Assembly (NCBI RefSeq): GCF_901709675.1
Contig: NC_051089.1
Coordinates: forward strand, 3,140,476 to 3,204,475
Direction: 5' to 3'
Origin: Syngnathus acus
Lineage: Eukaryota > Chordata > Actinopteri > Syngnathiformes > Syngnathidae
Length of the DNA stretch: 64,000 nucleotides
The stretch's first letter is position 1, and the number at the start of each line of letters is the position of its first letter. This document shows, piece by piece, positions 33,905 to 45,502 of the stretch. The translations under genes were made by a program, and so were the position numbers. A model generated the notes under the pieces. It searched no databases and was not told where the DNA came from. It saw only the letters and a program-made list of their open reading frames with translations.

Positions 33905-36500
33905 TTGATTACAGTGTTTTTATGATGGTGAGAAGCCGGCATGGACATAAAAGTGACATTTCCATTTATCCCCCCAGCTCAGCATGATCATGAACATTCC
34001 AGCTGAGAGATGAAAGCGTGAGATTGTTGTTAGCATGAGATCATGCGTGCAGTAAGATCATGCTCTCATTATATTGAATATTATTACTCTCGTCCTAGCA
34101 TGTGAGACTGGCTGGTGGAAAACAAGGTGTCTTCTGGAGCCGAGGCAATTATTTGGGACAAAAGTGGGGGCCACTTTTTGAGGATTTTTTTTAAACACCC
34201 CTCATAACACCGGGTCAGTTGCTGTAATTGCATCAGTATTTTTGGACTCTCCGGGCCCCCTTCAAGATGCAGATTTAGCATGGGAGGAAAAAGTCCTGCG
34301 CACCATTAAAAAAAAAGACACAACGCATTCATAACACGTTCACACAGCCAGTGAACTCCCTAAGTTAATTTCCCTCCCTCTCTCCCACTCCTTCGCACAC
34401 AGCAAGCCTTCCCGGGATCTATTTCTTATTAGAATTCACCCCAGAAATCATGTCAGGCCGGCGTGCTCCTGCAGCTCCAGACTCTATTAAATGCCTCATT
34501 CAATTTTATCATTTAGTTTCTTTATTTGACATTAAGGACTTTCACAAAAAATGCCTGTGGAATTATTAGTTTAAAACGAGAGAGACAGACAGAGAGAGAA
34601 TATGAAATTAGACGTGAACATTGTGATTCACAGTCTAACCTCTCCGGGAGTTTGCGGAAGACATCAGTTCCTTGAACTTGCCCCTGCTTTTTTTCTTTCT
34701 GCCCTTACTTTAGCGGGTTATTATTTGTCTTGATTACCTGATGATGTAAAGGTTGCGTCATTGTCAGAATATTTATTTATCCACGCGAGGCTTTGCCTGA
34801 TCTCACGGTCAGTATGAGGTCATGTATGTACAAGTTTATTATTTGCGCCGTATGCACACCTTTTCCCCAAATAATTGTCTTCTTGCTTAGCTAAAATCTT
34901 TCTAGCAACCGAAGATACAATTTCCATATTGACTTTGATTTGTTTGCCCACATTCTAAAATATTTTCATAGCCCAGCATACCATACAATAAAAACGACCG
35001 CAGTGGATACTGATTTTTTTTTTTTTTTAAACGTTGCAAGCATTTTTCTAGCTAATGAATGGTGCATGAGTGAAGAGCTAAAGGAGCAAATTTTCCCTCC
35101 AAATCAATCCGTTGCTGTGCTTGAAGCCTATGAGGGATACCAGGCATCAATATTGTATTCAGTAGGACACAATATGATTTACCACTCCACGCTTCCAACT
35201 CTCAGGGTCGTTTTCGAATGGAGAACTTGTGGAGGAGTGCCCCTGACAAGACTTTGTGAAGGGTAAATCTAAAGGGTAAATCATTCCAAATAAATGTTTC
35301 CTCCGGTTGCCGGGAGACTATTAACCATGACGTATGTGTGCCGCCTCCGCCGCCGCCGAGCAGGATGCCCTTTGGCTGAGTTATCGTGACCATCTAAATG
35401 TATATTATGTGATGATCGGGCCTCGTTCCGGTTATTTGTTCTTTCCTTTTGTATCTCGGCGTACTCACATGTCACTGCCGTGGCTAACGGGTGGGTGGAA
35501 GTGGGGGGCAGCCCAAGGCAAGGTAGCCCCCTCGCAGCCATCCCGGATTACTCTAAATGGCGCTGATGATAAAGCTGTTAGCCGCCAGCCAGACAGGATA
35601 CTCAATCTCTTCTCAGATCCTATTATGTGCCTTTTCATGTTAACTATTTGACTGTGAGGTGACTTCATTTCTTCCAGGTAAATTATCTTGCCTTGAGACT
35701 GATGTTGACTAGATTAAAAAAGAAACGCTAAACGCGGAACGAAACTTTCTGACCCTAAAGAACCACCGTACTTTCCACATCCACATCCATTGCAGACATG
35801 TTTTTTACTTGCGTTGATGTGATTCCTGATATCAACGAGTAATTCCAACAGCCATTCCAAAAAGGGTTTTTTGGCCCGTTAGGGCCACCATACTTAAAGA
35901 TCGACATTAATTCAGGCCTTGATAGAAAGCCTAAAGTCAGGTGGAAATTTTTTAAAAACGTTTATTCCGCACTGACTGCACAGGAAATGTGACTTCATCA
36001 ACCCTTACAGGCAGATTCTCCCTGACTTGACGGGAAGCCATATGTCATCCCAAAAAAAAGACTGTCGGCTAATTTTATTTCCACCTCAATACTTGTCAGT
36101 GCCTTTTTACATCCTTCAACGTACTCCACTCTTGTACTCTTCCCTAAAAACTTCATCATCCCTTTCAGGTAGGTTTTCCCTCCCTACTAATGCTCTGCAT
36201 CGCAGCAGTAAATAACAACAAAAGCCACATTTCCATATATTGTCTACACGCAGCGAGCCAAACAAAAGACGCTGGCATTCCCGGACCCCGCCGCGCAAAC
36301 CCAATGGGAGCGTCTTCCCGAAAATGTGAAACTAATCCTGAAGTCAAGAGATTAAAAAAGGGAAGTCGCGCTCGATGGCGTCAGAAAAGCTGCTCGGCAT
36401 TTAACATTTTTTTTTTTAGACAGGCGCGGTTCATCCAAACGAGAAACAGATCATCAAAAAGCATCGAGCAGGCACATTAATATTCAATCGAGCATTGCTT
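33905..36500. other. Unique noncoding stretch with possible regulatory blocks
   Basis: Bases 34340-34880 and 35200-35680 are balanced and unique (for example TCTATTAAATGCCTCATTCA at 34482) and could be regulatory. T runs lie at 35012-35027 and 36408. No gene is recognised. Confidence 0.4.
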
Positions 36501-37640
36501 ATGTAAAATCGTGCAAGCGGAAGGGAACACGGCGAGGTAGACGAATTAACGTCATGGACATTTGTCCATCCGCTCTTGTCGGCCATCTTGTCACACGACT
36601 GCTACTGCTAGCACTACTTTGAATAAATAAAAATACGAATGATGATGATGATACTTCTAAGAATAATAATAACATCCACAGAGAGAAGTTTTCGGGAGTT
36701 AAAGCAGAGGTGACGACCTGATCCAGATGTGGTGCTGGCGGGTTCGGCCGGGCGGCGCTTGACGGCGCATGCTAATGTGCACCTGCGATGTTCGCGCCGA
36801 CTAAATAAATAGACGTCTTGTTATCCGCTCACACCGGTGCCTGTCTGCCCTCTTTAACCCGCTGTCGCTGCTACTTTCCTGCAGGGCACAATCACAAAAT
36901 CTTTGAGCAGAATTACGGAGCCCCGGACATTGCTCGAAGGGGGAAAAAAATATTGTGTCATACTGTGAAAGTCATACTAAATTTGTGGTTATGGAATGCT
37001 CATTTGTGGCCACAAAATATGTAATTGAGGCCTCATTGCACGTACCCCAATATGAGACAATTACCATGATATAATTAAAGGGATAGTGGACTTATTTAGC
37101 CAATTTCAGCATTAGAAAAAATAATTAATTAAATTGATTGATAAATTATTTTTTTATGTACCTTTAAAAATGCATTTGGCCACTTGTTAAAAAAATAATT
37201 TAATTTTAAAATTTAAGGCAGTCCAGTGGTACTATTTAGCATCCATAAATGATAATTTTGTGTGCACAATATATTCTCAGAGTCCACTTTTATTTATTTT
37301 TATTTTCTTCATTCTACTTAAAGAATAATACGTAACAGCGAAAGAAAAAGGCAGCCCTGGAAGATTTGTCTTTGCAAACACGTCCACATAATGGTGGGAA
37401 ATACGTCCGAGTTTCTCTCCCACAATTGTATCTCTTGCTCCAAATCCTCTTCAGAAATAACATTATCTTCAAACAAACATTTCACTTTTAATCATTGCAA
37501 TTTTCTAACCCCTCTACAATTCAAGGCAGGCCCGTTTGAAGCTGTTCTTTTTCCCCGTGTGCTGTTCTGTTGGGATTCACTCCCCCGTGGCCTCTCTGCT
37601 CACACCAAAGCTTCCCCCTCTTTTCAAACTCGGCTTTTGA
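36501..37640. other. Unique noncoding stretch
   Basis: Short GAT/AAT trinucleotide runs occur at 36639-36672. Bases 37070-37340 are A/T-rich, bracketed by AGTGGACTTA and AGAGTCCACT, a possible but weak inverted pair. No gene is recognised. Confidence 0.4.
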
Positions 37641-37641
37641 G

Positions 37642-37707
37642 TCGAGAGGGAGGGGAGAAGGGGAGGGAGGTGGGAAAAAGAGGGGGAAAGTCTCCGAGGA
37701 AAATAGG
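37642..37707 (+). repeat. Polypurine tract with G-quadruplex potential
   Basis: An almost uninterrupted purine run on the plus strand, interrupted only by single T residues in the second half. It contains G runs at 37648-37650, 37652-37655, 37660-37663, 37665-37667 and 37672-37674. It can form a G-quadruplex or triplex. Confidence 0.7.
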
Positions 37708-37828
37708 TGGTGAACTGATGAACAATTCGCCGGTGCATAGCTGACAGGAATAGCAGATTTTATCACCTTGTCTGCTCTCAGGAACACAGCGTTGTGATTT
37801 CTCACTGGACGGCCTTGTGTCAATCAAA

Positions 37829-37845
37829 CACACACACACACACAC
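37829..37845. repeat. (CA)n microsatellite
   Basis: A short perfect CA tract of about 17 bp. Similar short tracts occur at 39836-39848 and 58349-58383. Confidence 0.9.
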
Positions 37846-37849
37846 CCTC

Positions 37850-40325
37850 GACGTTGATGTGCGCAATGATGACCTGGCGAGGAAGCTCTACGGGGACAAC
37901 AGCCTTTCAAAAACTTTTTTACAGACGTGTTGATCTTGTTTTTGTATCACGGTAAAGATGCAGCGCTTCAAAAAGAAGACTTTTTTTTCCCCCTTCTTCA
38001 ATTGCATTTTAAGTTTGTTCAAATAAGTGATACCTCGAACTATTTCCACATGGTAATGGAAATTCCATTATTCAGTTGATGTCCTACAAAATATCAGCAA
38101 TTTTTTAAATGTGTTTTCCTCATACAAAAACAGTATAGTCGTATATTTAAAAAAGCATTTTTTTTTTTTTTTTAATAGTATGCTGGTTCCTTCTGTTGTG
38201 TGTGCCTTGGCCACTGGGGGCAGTATAACACTCCCACCCATCCATTTTTTTAATTTAGGAAATAAACGTAAATTTGAAGGGACAAAATGACACATTTTCT
38301 TGAGAAGACAACTGTTTGATGTGATTCAGAATCTGAATCTCAGGGTCTGCTGCAACATAATATGGCTTTTTTTCTTCTTCTAAATACCATGACATTATAC
38401 AAGCTTTCACCACACATCCCTTCCTTGTCACTGTGTTTGTATTGCAGCATATACAGACGTCAACAGATAATTTTTCCGTTACCACAGTCTTGGTTTGTGT
38501 GTACGAGGGTCAATTACCCGAGGTACGCTATCTCGCACAAGAGACAAAAAACTTGTAGCTGCCACCATGACAGAGAGGGTCTCTCGAACAAGAAGGCAAA
38601 GGCGCAACCACAACATGAAACGGCGCCACCTTGTAGTTATGATTCATAGACGAGCCGCTGCTATTCTTTGTTCACGGCACTTGACTGTGTCGATAAGGCA
38701 ACCCAACAATGGCCCGATTAGAACGCGATTGTAACCGACGCGTGGCGGCGTTTCATATCTCCTCAGTGGCTGTAATTCCGCTCCCGTGCACTTACAACAG
38801 AGCCTTGATAATGTTATTGCTGCCGGTTCGTGCGAGATAAGAGAAATAGGTTTCTTTAAGCCCCACACAGGCTTAACCTATGACTCTACTTATATAGCAA
38901 GCCCCGCGGACCCACGCAACCCTGTTAGCGTTGTGCGTCACCTCAGTGCGCAACGTGAGCGGATTTAATGCCTCCAAATGGCCAATTATGTTTGTGGAGT
39001 GCTATTTTTCTTTACGCTGAGGAAGTCTTTCGAGTTCATCCGTGGGAATGGACAGGGGAAATGCATCAAGACTGATGTGCATAATGTATCACACAAGGTC
39101 TTCTGACCAACACTAGCTGCTGTCAAACGTGTACTGAACATTGAATTACCTCCAGGAGCTGGAAAACAAGAACATTGTGTCAAGAAAAGACGATGGGCTG
39201 TACAAAGCATGAATGCAGTATACAAACTCTTGAATCTTGAATGAACATGGTAGAAGTTGTCACGTGTATACAAAATGGTAGCTATCTCTGGATTACACAC
39301 AATTTTTTTAGTTCGACTGTAAAACCCAAATTTTTGTCTCTTTGGCATGAGAGCGAGAAAGAGATGCACGGAAAATACTCAAGGTCATCTGTTACATAAG
39401 CAGAAGCCGACGACATTCAATTGTTTACATTTATACTGGAAATCAATAAACACAAGCACTAATTGTACAGTTTCAGTAAACACCAAGAATTGTCTTTCGA
39501 AAGAGAAGCTGGAGAGTCTTCAGATCAACATGGCAGTCGCTTTTAAATGGCGCCACCCTTTCATCACTAATATTTTTACAGCAACAAAGATATTATCTGA
39601 TCGCATGCAATCGTTACGGTATATTTAAATTACGCATAATTGAAATGACTTGAATGCTAAACTATTATTTCTAAAAGTGAGCCGCACCACCAGCTTGATT
39701 TTTCATATCAAATGTGGTGATACATTCTTGTCACAGTCTTACACTGGCAAGTGTCACATTTTGCAATGATGACACAATGTCTTGCCATGGTTGGAGATGA
39801 CGGATTGTGTGCAAAGATCACAGCTTTGCTGCAGCACACACACACACAGGCAACATGGCTTTTATTTAAAGACAATAAGGAGGTCGTGGATGTGTGTGTG
39901 TGGGGGGGTTAACGTCGGGGTTGTAAAGTGCGCACATCCCATTGCAGATGTTTAATTGCCTTCAGCCCCTTTAGCGCTCTCCAACTGTAAATTCCGACGT
40001 GCCTCCGCAACAGAGTCGACTGGAGCAGCTGTTGCAACTCTTAGCTAAGGCTCACTCACACAAAACTAACACTTGGTTCAATCAATTCATGTCACAAGTA
40101 GGGGGAGACTATAGACCTTCAAGATGGTCACACTCCATATTTTGTCATATCATCAAACTTAGCTGTCATGCTTCACCCACTCAAAGACAAGAATTCAAAT
40201 GTTTGGTGATTTAGCATTGCCTCTTCCTCCATTGTATGTGGTTCAAATTTGTCAACAAGATACAACTACAAAAATACACAAAATTAATCTTCTAAGGACT
40301 TCCTGAAAATAGTTCAGATTAGCTT
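37850..40325. other. Unique noncoding stretch with poly-T
   Basis: A T run at 38158-38174. GGCCACTGGGGGCAGTAT at 38209 resembles a CTCF core but is one base short. Bases 38400-38970 are balanced and open on both strands without recognised products. A short CA tract lies at 39836. No gene is identified. Confidence 0.4.
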
Positions 40326-40326
40326 A

Positions 40327-40600
40327 AAACGGTTTCTTCAAAATTAAATAGATTTTTTTGTGGGTCAACTCATGATAGATCATCCGCAAGGGTTTTTGTA
40401 AATAAATAAAATGATTCTAAAATGGCGGTTTCAAACCAAAATGGCTGACGACCTGTGTCATTTTGGAAACGGATTCTTAAGACTTTTTTGTGGGTCTGCT
40501 CATTAATAAACATGCCAACCAAATTTTGTTGACAAGTAAAACTGGCTTCATAGGCTGAATTAAAATGAAAAATACAATTCAACCAGCTGCAAAAAAAGGG
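40327..40600 (+). repeat. Dispersed repeat with internal ~140-bp tandem duplication
   Basis: AAACGGTTTCTTC at 40327 and AAACGGATTCTTAAG at 40467 each lead into TTTTTTGTGGGTC, then CTCAT. After the second copy come CCAACCAAATTTTGTTG, AAGTAAAACTGGCTTCA and GGCTGAATTAAAA, shared with 26.5-26.67 kb and with the left edge of the window. The class is unknown; there are no terminal repeats. Confidence 0.65.
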
Positions 40601-43000
40601 TTTCGCGCAGAATAAATGTAGTTTTTGCTAACACATTATCTGCAGCCTTCTATGGCAATTTGCTGAAAGCGCTCAGCATCAAGTTAGCTAAGAAGTGCTT
40701 CAAGTGGACTTGTCTAAAAGTTGGCTGAACAAATGATGATAGACCTGCGCGAGTGAGCCAGTCACGGGGCTGAAGGTTAAATACGATCAGTACGATTGAA
40801 TGTGACAAATCAACATTAGGATCCATCTCGGGATATTAAACATTTGAAATTGGACTAATCAGCCGGCGACGGCGGAGACGAGCTTGAGATGGATGGTGAC
40901 GCTTGGCAGTGGAAAAAAAACACATCTGATGAGACAAAATGGCAGAAGCCTTTGACACAAATGTGAACCAACCCGTCATTGTTGCTCTCAAACTTCTAAT
41001 AATTATATATGAGGAAAAAGTTATAGAAGTACAAAGGGATTTACTGATACTAACAAAAAGAAAAGAAAATAGCCCCACATTGGGTGACACTCAAACTCTG
41101 TGTTACAATTTTAGGATTCAAAAGATTATTCAATATGTACATCTTACATTGTTAATATATATAAATTAAATATATAAATAAAATAAATATATAAGATATA
41201 TATATTTATATATTATAAATATATAAACTTTAATTATTTATTTTTAGTTCATTTTTATTGATTATTTTATTGATTTTACTTTATCAATTATATGCATTTT
41301 AAAAATTAAATAGTCTAATCAGGCTAAAATTCGGCATATAAAGTTTTCATATGCAGTCGAACGACAGCACAAAGTTTCAACGTTTTTTTTTTTTCTTCCG
41401 TATGTTTGTCAGCGCTTTCCCGCATGTTTGGGGAGTCTTTGTGTACGAGACTGCAACGACAACAATGATTTATTCCAGACAGCTGCACACTTGACAGGTC
41501 ATCATTAGCAAAATGATTCCTCAGGTTGCTATTTTCCCCGTTGGCCAAGACAAACGGCGCACATTCTTAATTGACGATACGAATAAAAGTTCATTTTTCC
41601 CCGCAAAGGTGGCGAGGAGGTACGTCTGATGATTACGAGCGCGGTATAAAAAATTACGGGGAAGATGAATATGTCAAGTAGTGTCCTCAAACAACGAGGT
41701 TAATAAACCCACGACGGGCCGGAGGGTGCGATAGAAAAGATGAATGCTGTTTATCTGCCATGATGGCACATTCTCACCGACATCTCGTTTAAGACGGCAA
41801 TAAGCAAGATAGAGGAGGGAACCGACTAGTCGTGATAAGCAGACTCGAGAAACACTTTAGACAGAAACATTTTGGTGTAATTTTCTTTGGAATGGTCCCA
41901 GAGAGTTGCTTGGAAACAACTGAAGAGTTAAACAAATGTGCTGTCCGAAAATATATGGCGAGAGGGGGTATTAAGGTCTGCTTGCTCTCCGGGGGGATGG
42001 CGAATGGATGTTTGAGGGCCTCAGGCCTTAAAACAGGATGAGAATAATAGATCCATGATATTTGCTACACGGAGGTCTGACATGCAGTCTGTTCTGGAGA
42101 AAAAAAAAAATATATGATTTGAATTGCCTACTGGGGATTCAAATCGATAGAATTAAATGAAAAGAATATAGTTTTGTGAATCTGGTCCGAATGATTTTTT
42201 TTTTAACTTTCCATGTGGGGCTCTTGAGGAAGGTTTGTGAAGTTGTTTTTGAACACTTGGTATATATTTTGCTGGCTAAACTGCACAGTAATATTTTGAC
42301 GGTTATCGACAGACAGAACTTTTACTTTTTAAAGGCTTGAACTTGCCAACTGTGACACGTCTTCTATTTGTAATTTTTCTTTTTGTGGCACGTTGTGTTC
42401 CCTCTCTGAACTGTGGCTTCTCCTCCAATGCCAGCAGAAGTTGGTTGTTTGGCTTCAATTCCGTGACTGTCTTTTCTTGCCAGCTAGCGGCGCTCATCTC
42501 TCGCCAACAGCGGATCAAGGAAGAGAACGGAAATGATTATCCGAGGTTCAGAGTAACTTCAGCAAGCTGTCACGTGAACTTTTGTGGTCATCACCTCGGA
42601 AAAAGTCCATTACTGTACTTTTAGGGAGACACGGATTGACGTGTTACCTGTGACATTGCAAAGATGCAATAAATATTTCAAGATTTTTCAGGAAACTAAA
42701 TTATTGTTTGATATTTAAATTGAGGATATATTGGACATGGATTGGATCTGACAGGCTCTAAAAAAATAAAAATCCAATACCAATCCTTTTTGTGGTTATC
42801 TCCAACCGTGCCCTTCTACTTTGTTTGAATTGCTTCACCCAATTGACACTTTAAAAAAATGCTGTCCTGTGAATCTAATCTTTCACTATTCACTTAAGAT
42901 CATAATTGGATTCTATCAATCAATCCCTAAGGTGTCATACATGAAAAAAACGCTGACTTTGCTCACTATTTCATTTTGACAGAATCACTATTTAACCTCA
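40601..43000. other. Noncoding stretch, A/T-rich at 41150-41320
   Basis: A TATAAATATATAAGATATA-type tract lies at 41152-41235. Bases 41330-42060 are balanced and unique. A plus-strand frame at 42337-42624 begins with a hydrophobic stretch and contains an acceptor-like polypyrimidine tract ending CAG at 42483, but no product is recognised. Confidence 0.4.
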
Positions 43001-43370
43001 AAACATTTCACTCCGGTGTGAAAGGAGCCGGCGTCGCTCACACTGACCATCTGCACAGTGAGGGCAGTAAATGTATAATAATGTGATCTGTACATGATAA
43101 TCGCCGTGACACCGAGATCCCTGCCAGACCTTGAATTACGGCCATCGCACATCAACACGCAGCCCTCCGAGCGGAGCGGAAGAAGGTCGGCGGGTGAATA
43201 TATGAATCTCATTAGCATGGCCAACATGGCTTTATTAACAGCTTATGGAATACAAATCTTTAGAAGTGTATGGCACATATGGCGGCGGACGCGACTCGGA
43301 ACTATTTATAGCTCAGGTAGTTCAAGTCTGCTTATGTCGGCCCACATAGCAACGCCAGCATAAGGACACC
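43001..43370. other. Candidate conserved noncoding block
   Basis: Unique, balanced DNA with CTTGAATTACGGCCATCG, ATATATGAATCTCATTAGCA and TGGCTTTATTAACAGC. Open frames on both strands reflect a lack of stops, not a recognised protein. The enhancer-like reading is inference. Confidence 0.32.
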
Positions 43371-44490
43371 GTTTTTTTTTTTATTGGAACACAATATTCT
43401 CCATATATGAGTAAAATAAGTATGATGGTGTGTCACTGTTACAGATACTCAAGAACTCTTATCGCAGCTATGGACAATTGTTCAATTTGGAATGGTCGAA
43501 ACATGAACCCTAGAATTCACTTAAAATGGCTGTCGGGCTTCCAAATAAAATGGATGACCAAAAAAATTTTAAAGATGTCCAGTTTGACTCCAGTTATCTT
43601 ACCAGAAGACAAGCACGACTGCGAGCTTTTTCACTCCTGCCGTATCAATCGGCAACAATGTGCACTTGAATTATTCACGGTAAGCCCAACCGTTGAAGAA
43701 CGGGCGTAGGAACAAACACCGGCTCACTCGGAATAACTGAGGAGCTGCGAGATGAGCTGGCGGCGGCGGCAGTGCAGTCCAAGCGCATTGACCTGCAAAT
43801 AAACAAGTGCACTTGTGGTTACGCTGAGGTTTTTTTTTTTTTCCCTCGAGCGACCGCCAGCTCTATGCGTTTCCTGTATATGTCAGATTCCACTGCGCCG
43901 GTCGGCGGTTCAGTTTTGTCTGTCCGGGGCGATCACACAAGCAGCGGTCCGTGATCTGGGTGAGAGCAGGTTGACCAAAAAAAGTGCAGGTTAAAAAAAA
44001 AAAAAAAGAAGCTTTCAGACGAGGGCTCCTCCAGGGATGGCTCATAAAATATTTGACAAATATGTCAAGATATGTACGGCTGAGATTTCTCGGCGAGGCG
44101 GACAAATGAGCAGATTTGCTTGACGTTGCATCATGGGTATGACACAACATTATAAAATCAGTAAGAAAAAAAAAACGGGGTGTGAGGGCGGGTGGGGGGT
44201 GGGCGGGGTATCTGGACATGCCGTGGCCGCCATGCCAAAGCCCTTCTTTGCTTGAGGCCTGTTCATGTTTAATCCAAAAACAGAACTTTTTTTTGGAACA
44301 AACCCAAAGATACCAGGAGTTGTCTCATTTCTCGTAAAAAGCCGGAAAACTTGTTCACGAACCTGTAGACAACATATGAGACCACTCAAGATCAAAGTTG
44401 AGGTCTAATCAAGGTTCTACGGTCTACTAATATAGAAAATGCAATTGTATATTTGTTCCATAAATATGATAAATATCTTTTTGTCATAAG
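43371..44490. other. Unique noncoding stretch with homopolymers
   Basis: T run at 43372-43383, T run at 43830-43841 and A run at 43993-44008. Bases 43640-43960 are balanced. No gene or mobile element is recognised. Confidence 0.45.
44177..44208 (+). other. G-quadruplex-forming tract
   Basis: Six G runs of 3 to 6 (44177-80, 44186-88, 44190-92, 44194-99, 44201-03 and 44205-08), mostly with one-base loops. This is the strongest quadruplex pattern on the plus strand of the window and also contains GC-box-like GGGCGGGG. Confidence 0.7.
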
Positions 44491-45065
44491 ACAAATAATC
44501 ATCAGGCTGAAGCTGGTATTCTCGGTTCTTTCAATAGCTCCAAAGGCCGCCATCGCACTCTCTGGACACTCAGGACAAATGGCGATTGATGACGAATATT
44601 CCATTCAAAGCTCATCGGTTCTCCATCTTGGAGTGGGCAGCCAACACAATGGAATAGTGATTAATCCGCAGCCTGCGTCAGCATCCTTTTACAATCTCTT
44701 TCTGACTGTTGCACCCGCAGACAGCTGCCAGACTTGGAGAAAAACTGATATGTTTGGATTTTTAACGCTCAGCTACGACCGCAGTGCCGCGCAGATAATT
44801 TGTTCATTTATCAATCTGTCACATATCGACTCGTCGGAGAAACGTCACGCTTTAATGGCTCCTGAGAGTTTCTTGTATCTCAGCGAATTTCCCTGATGGC
44901 TGTGTGACATCGTCGCTTGCCCCCATGAATACTGATTGACGCTAATGCTGGCGTGGCTAATGGCCAAAACACAGGCGGAGATGAGCTCACGGCCAGGGCT
45001 CTCGATTAATCCTGACGGGAAACTTGAAAATAAAGCCAAGCAGAAATGGCCGTAGTGATAAAAGA
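44491..45065. other. Candidate conserved noncoding block (strong)
   Basis: Long, unique, high-complexity sequence with GTGATTAATCCGCAG (a bicoid/OTX-type TAATCC), GCAGATAATTTG, CGCTAATGCTGGCGTGG, GGCTAATGGCC and TCGATTAATCC. One plus-strand frame stays open for 147 codons, but there is no recognised domain and no convincing splice sites, and composition rather than coding may explain it. Confidence 0.38.
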
Positions 45066-45123
45066 AAACATCTGACTTTATATTGATGAAATAAAATCCA
45101 TGTTTAAGAATATTTTAGCAGAT

Positions 45124-45226
45124 TAGTTGGATTTGGTTATTAAAATTAAATTTAAAAAAATCAAATACAGACCCAAGCAGATAACTGAACAGGAAGTCGG
45201 CCATTTTTATTTCGGCAACTTTCAGG
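45124..45226 (+). repeat. Tandem duplication, unit 1 (MITE at its right edge)
   Basis: TAGTTGGATTTGG, AAATTTAAAAAAATCAAA, CAGATAACTGAACAGGAAG, TCGG-CATTTTTATTTC and GGCAACTTTCAGG recur in unit 2 at 45399-45500. The two 102-103 bp units are separated exactly by a MITE. Confidence 0.95.
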
Positions 45227-45400
45227 TACCGTAATTTTCGGACTATAAGTCGCGGGTTTTTTTCATAGTTTGGGTGGGGGGGCGACTTATACTCAGGAGC
45301 GATTTATATACATATATATGGTTTTTTTTCACTTTTTTGGGCATTTTATGGCTGGTGCGACTTATACTCCGGTGCGACTTATAGTCCGAAAATTACGGTA
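45227..45400. mobile_element. TA-flanked MITE with long inverted repeats
   Basis: The element runs from TA, CCGTAATTTTCGGACTATAA and GTCGC to GCGAC, TTATAGTCCGAAAATTACGG and TA, giving a near-perfect terminal inverted repeat of about 27 bp. A second GCGACTTATACTC box and its variants lie inside. The ends resemble the CCGTATTTTCCG MITEs but belong to a distinct subfamily (GTCGC instead of GGCGC). The TA flanks fit a Tc1/mariner-type target duplication. No coding capacity. Confidence 0.95.
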
Positions 45401-45500
45401 GTTGGATTTGGTGATTAAAATGAAATTTAAAAAAATCAAACAGACCCTAGCAGATAACTGAACAGGAAGTCGGACATTTTTATTTCAGGCAACTTTCAGG
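45399..45500 (+). repeat. Tandem duplication, unit 2
   Basis: Second copy of 45124-45226, starting at the TA that ends the MITE, and followed again by TA. Few substitutions separate the two, so the duplication is young. Confidence 0.95.
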
Positions 45501-45502
45501 TA

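Noticed and set aside
37071-37285. Possible MITE bracketed by AGTGGACTTA and AGAGTCCACT
   Set aside because: The inverted match is only about 8 bp, with no target duplication or second copy.
38209-38226. CTCF-like GGCCACTGGGGGCAGTAT
   Set aside because: It lacks one base of the core spacing compared with CCASYAGRGGGCRS, so it was noted but not called.
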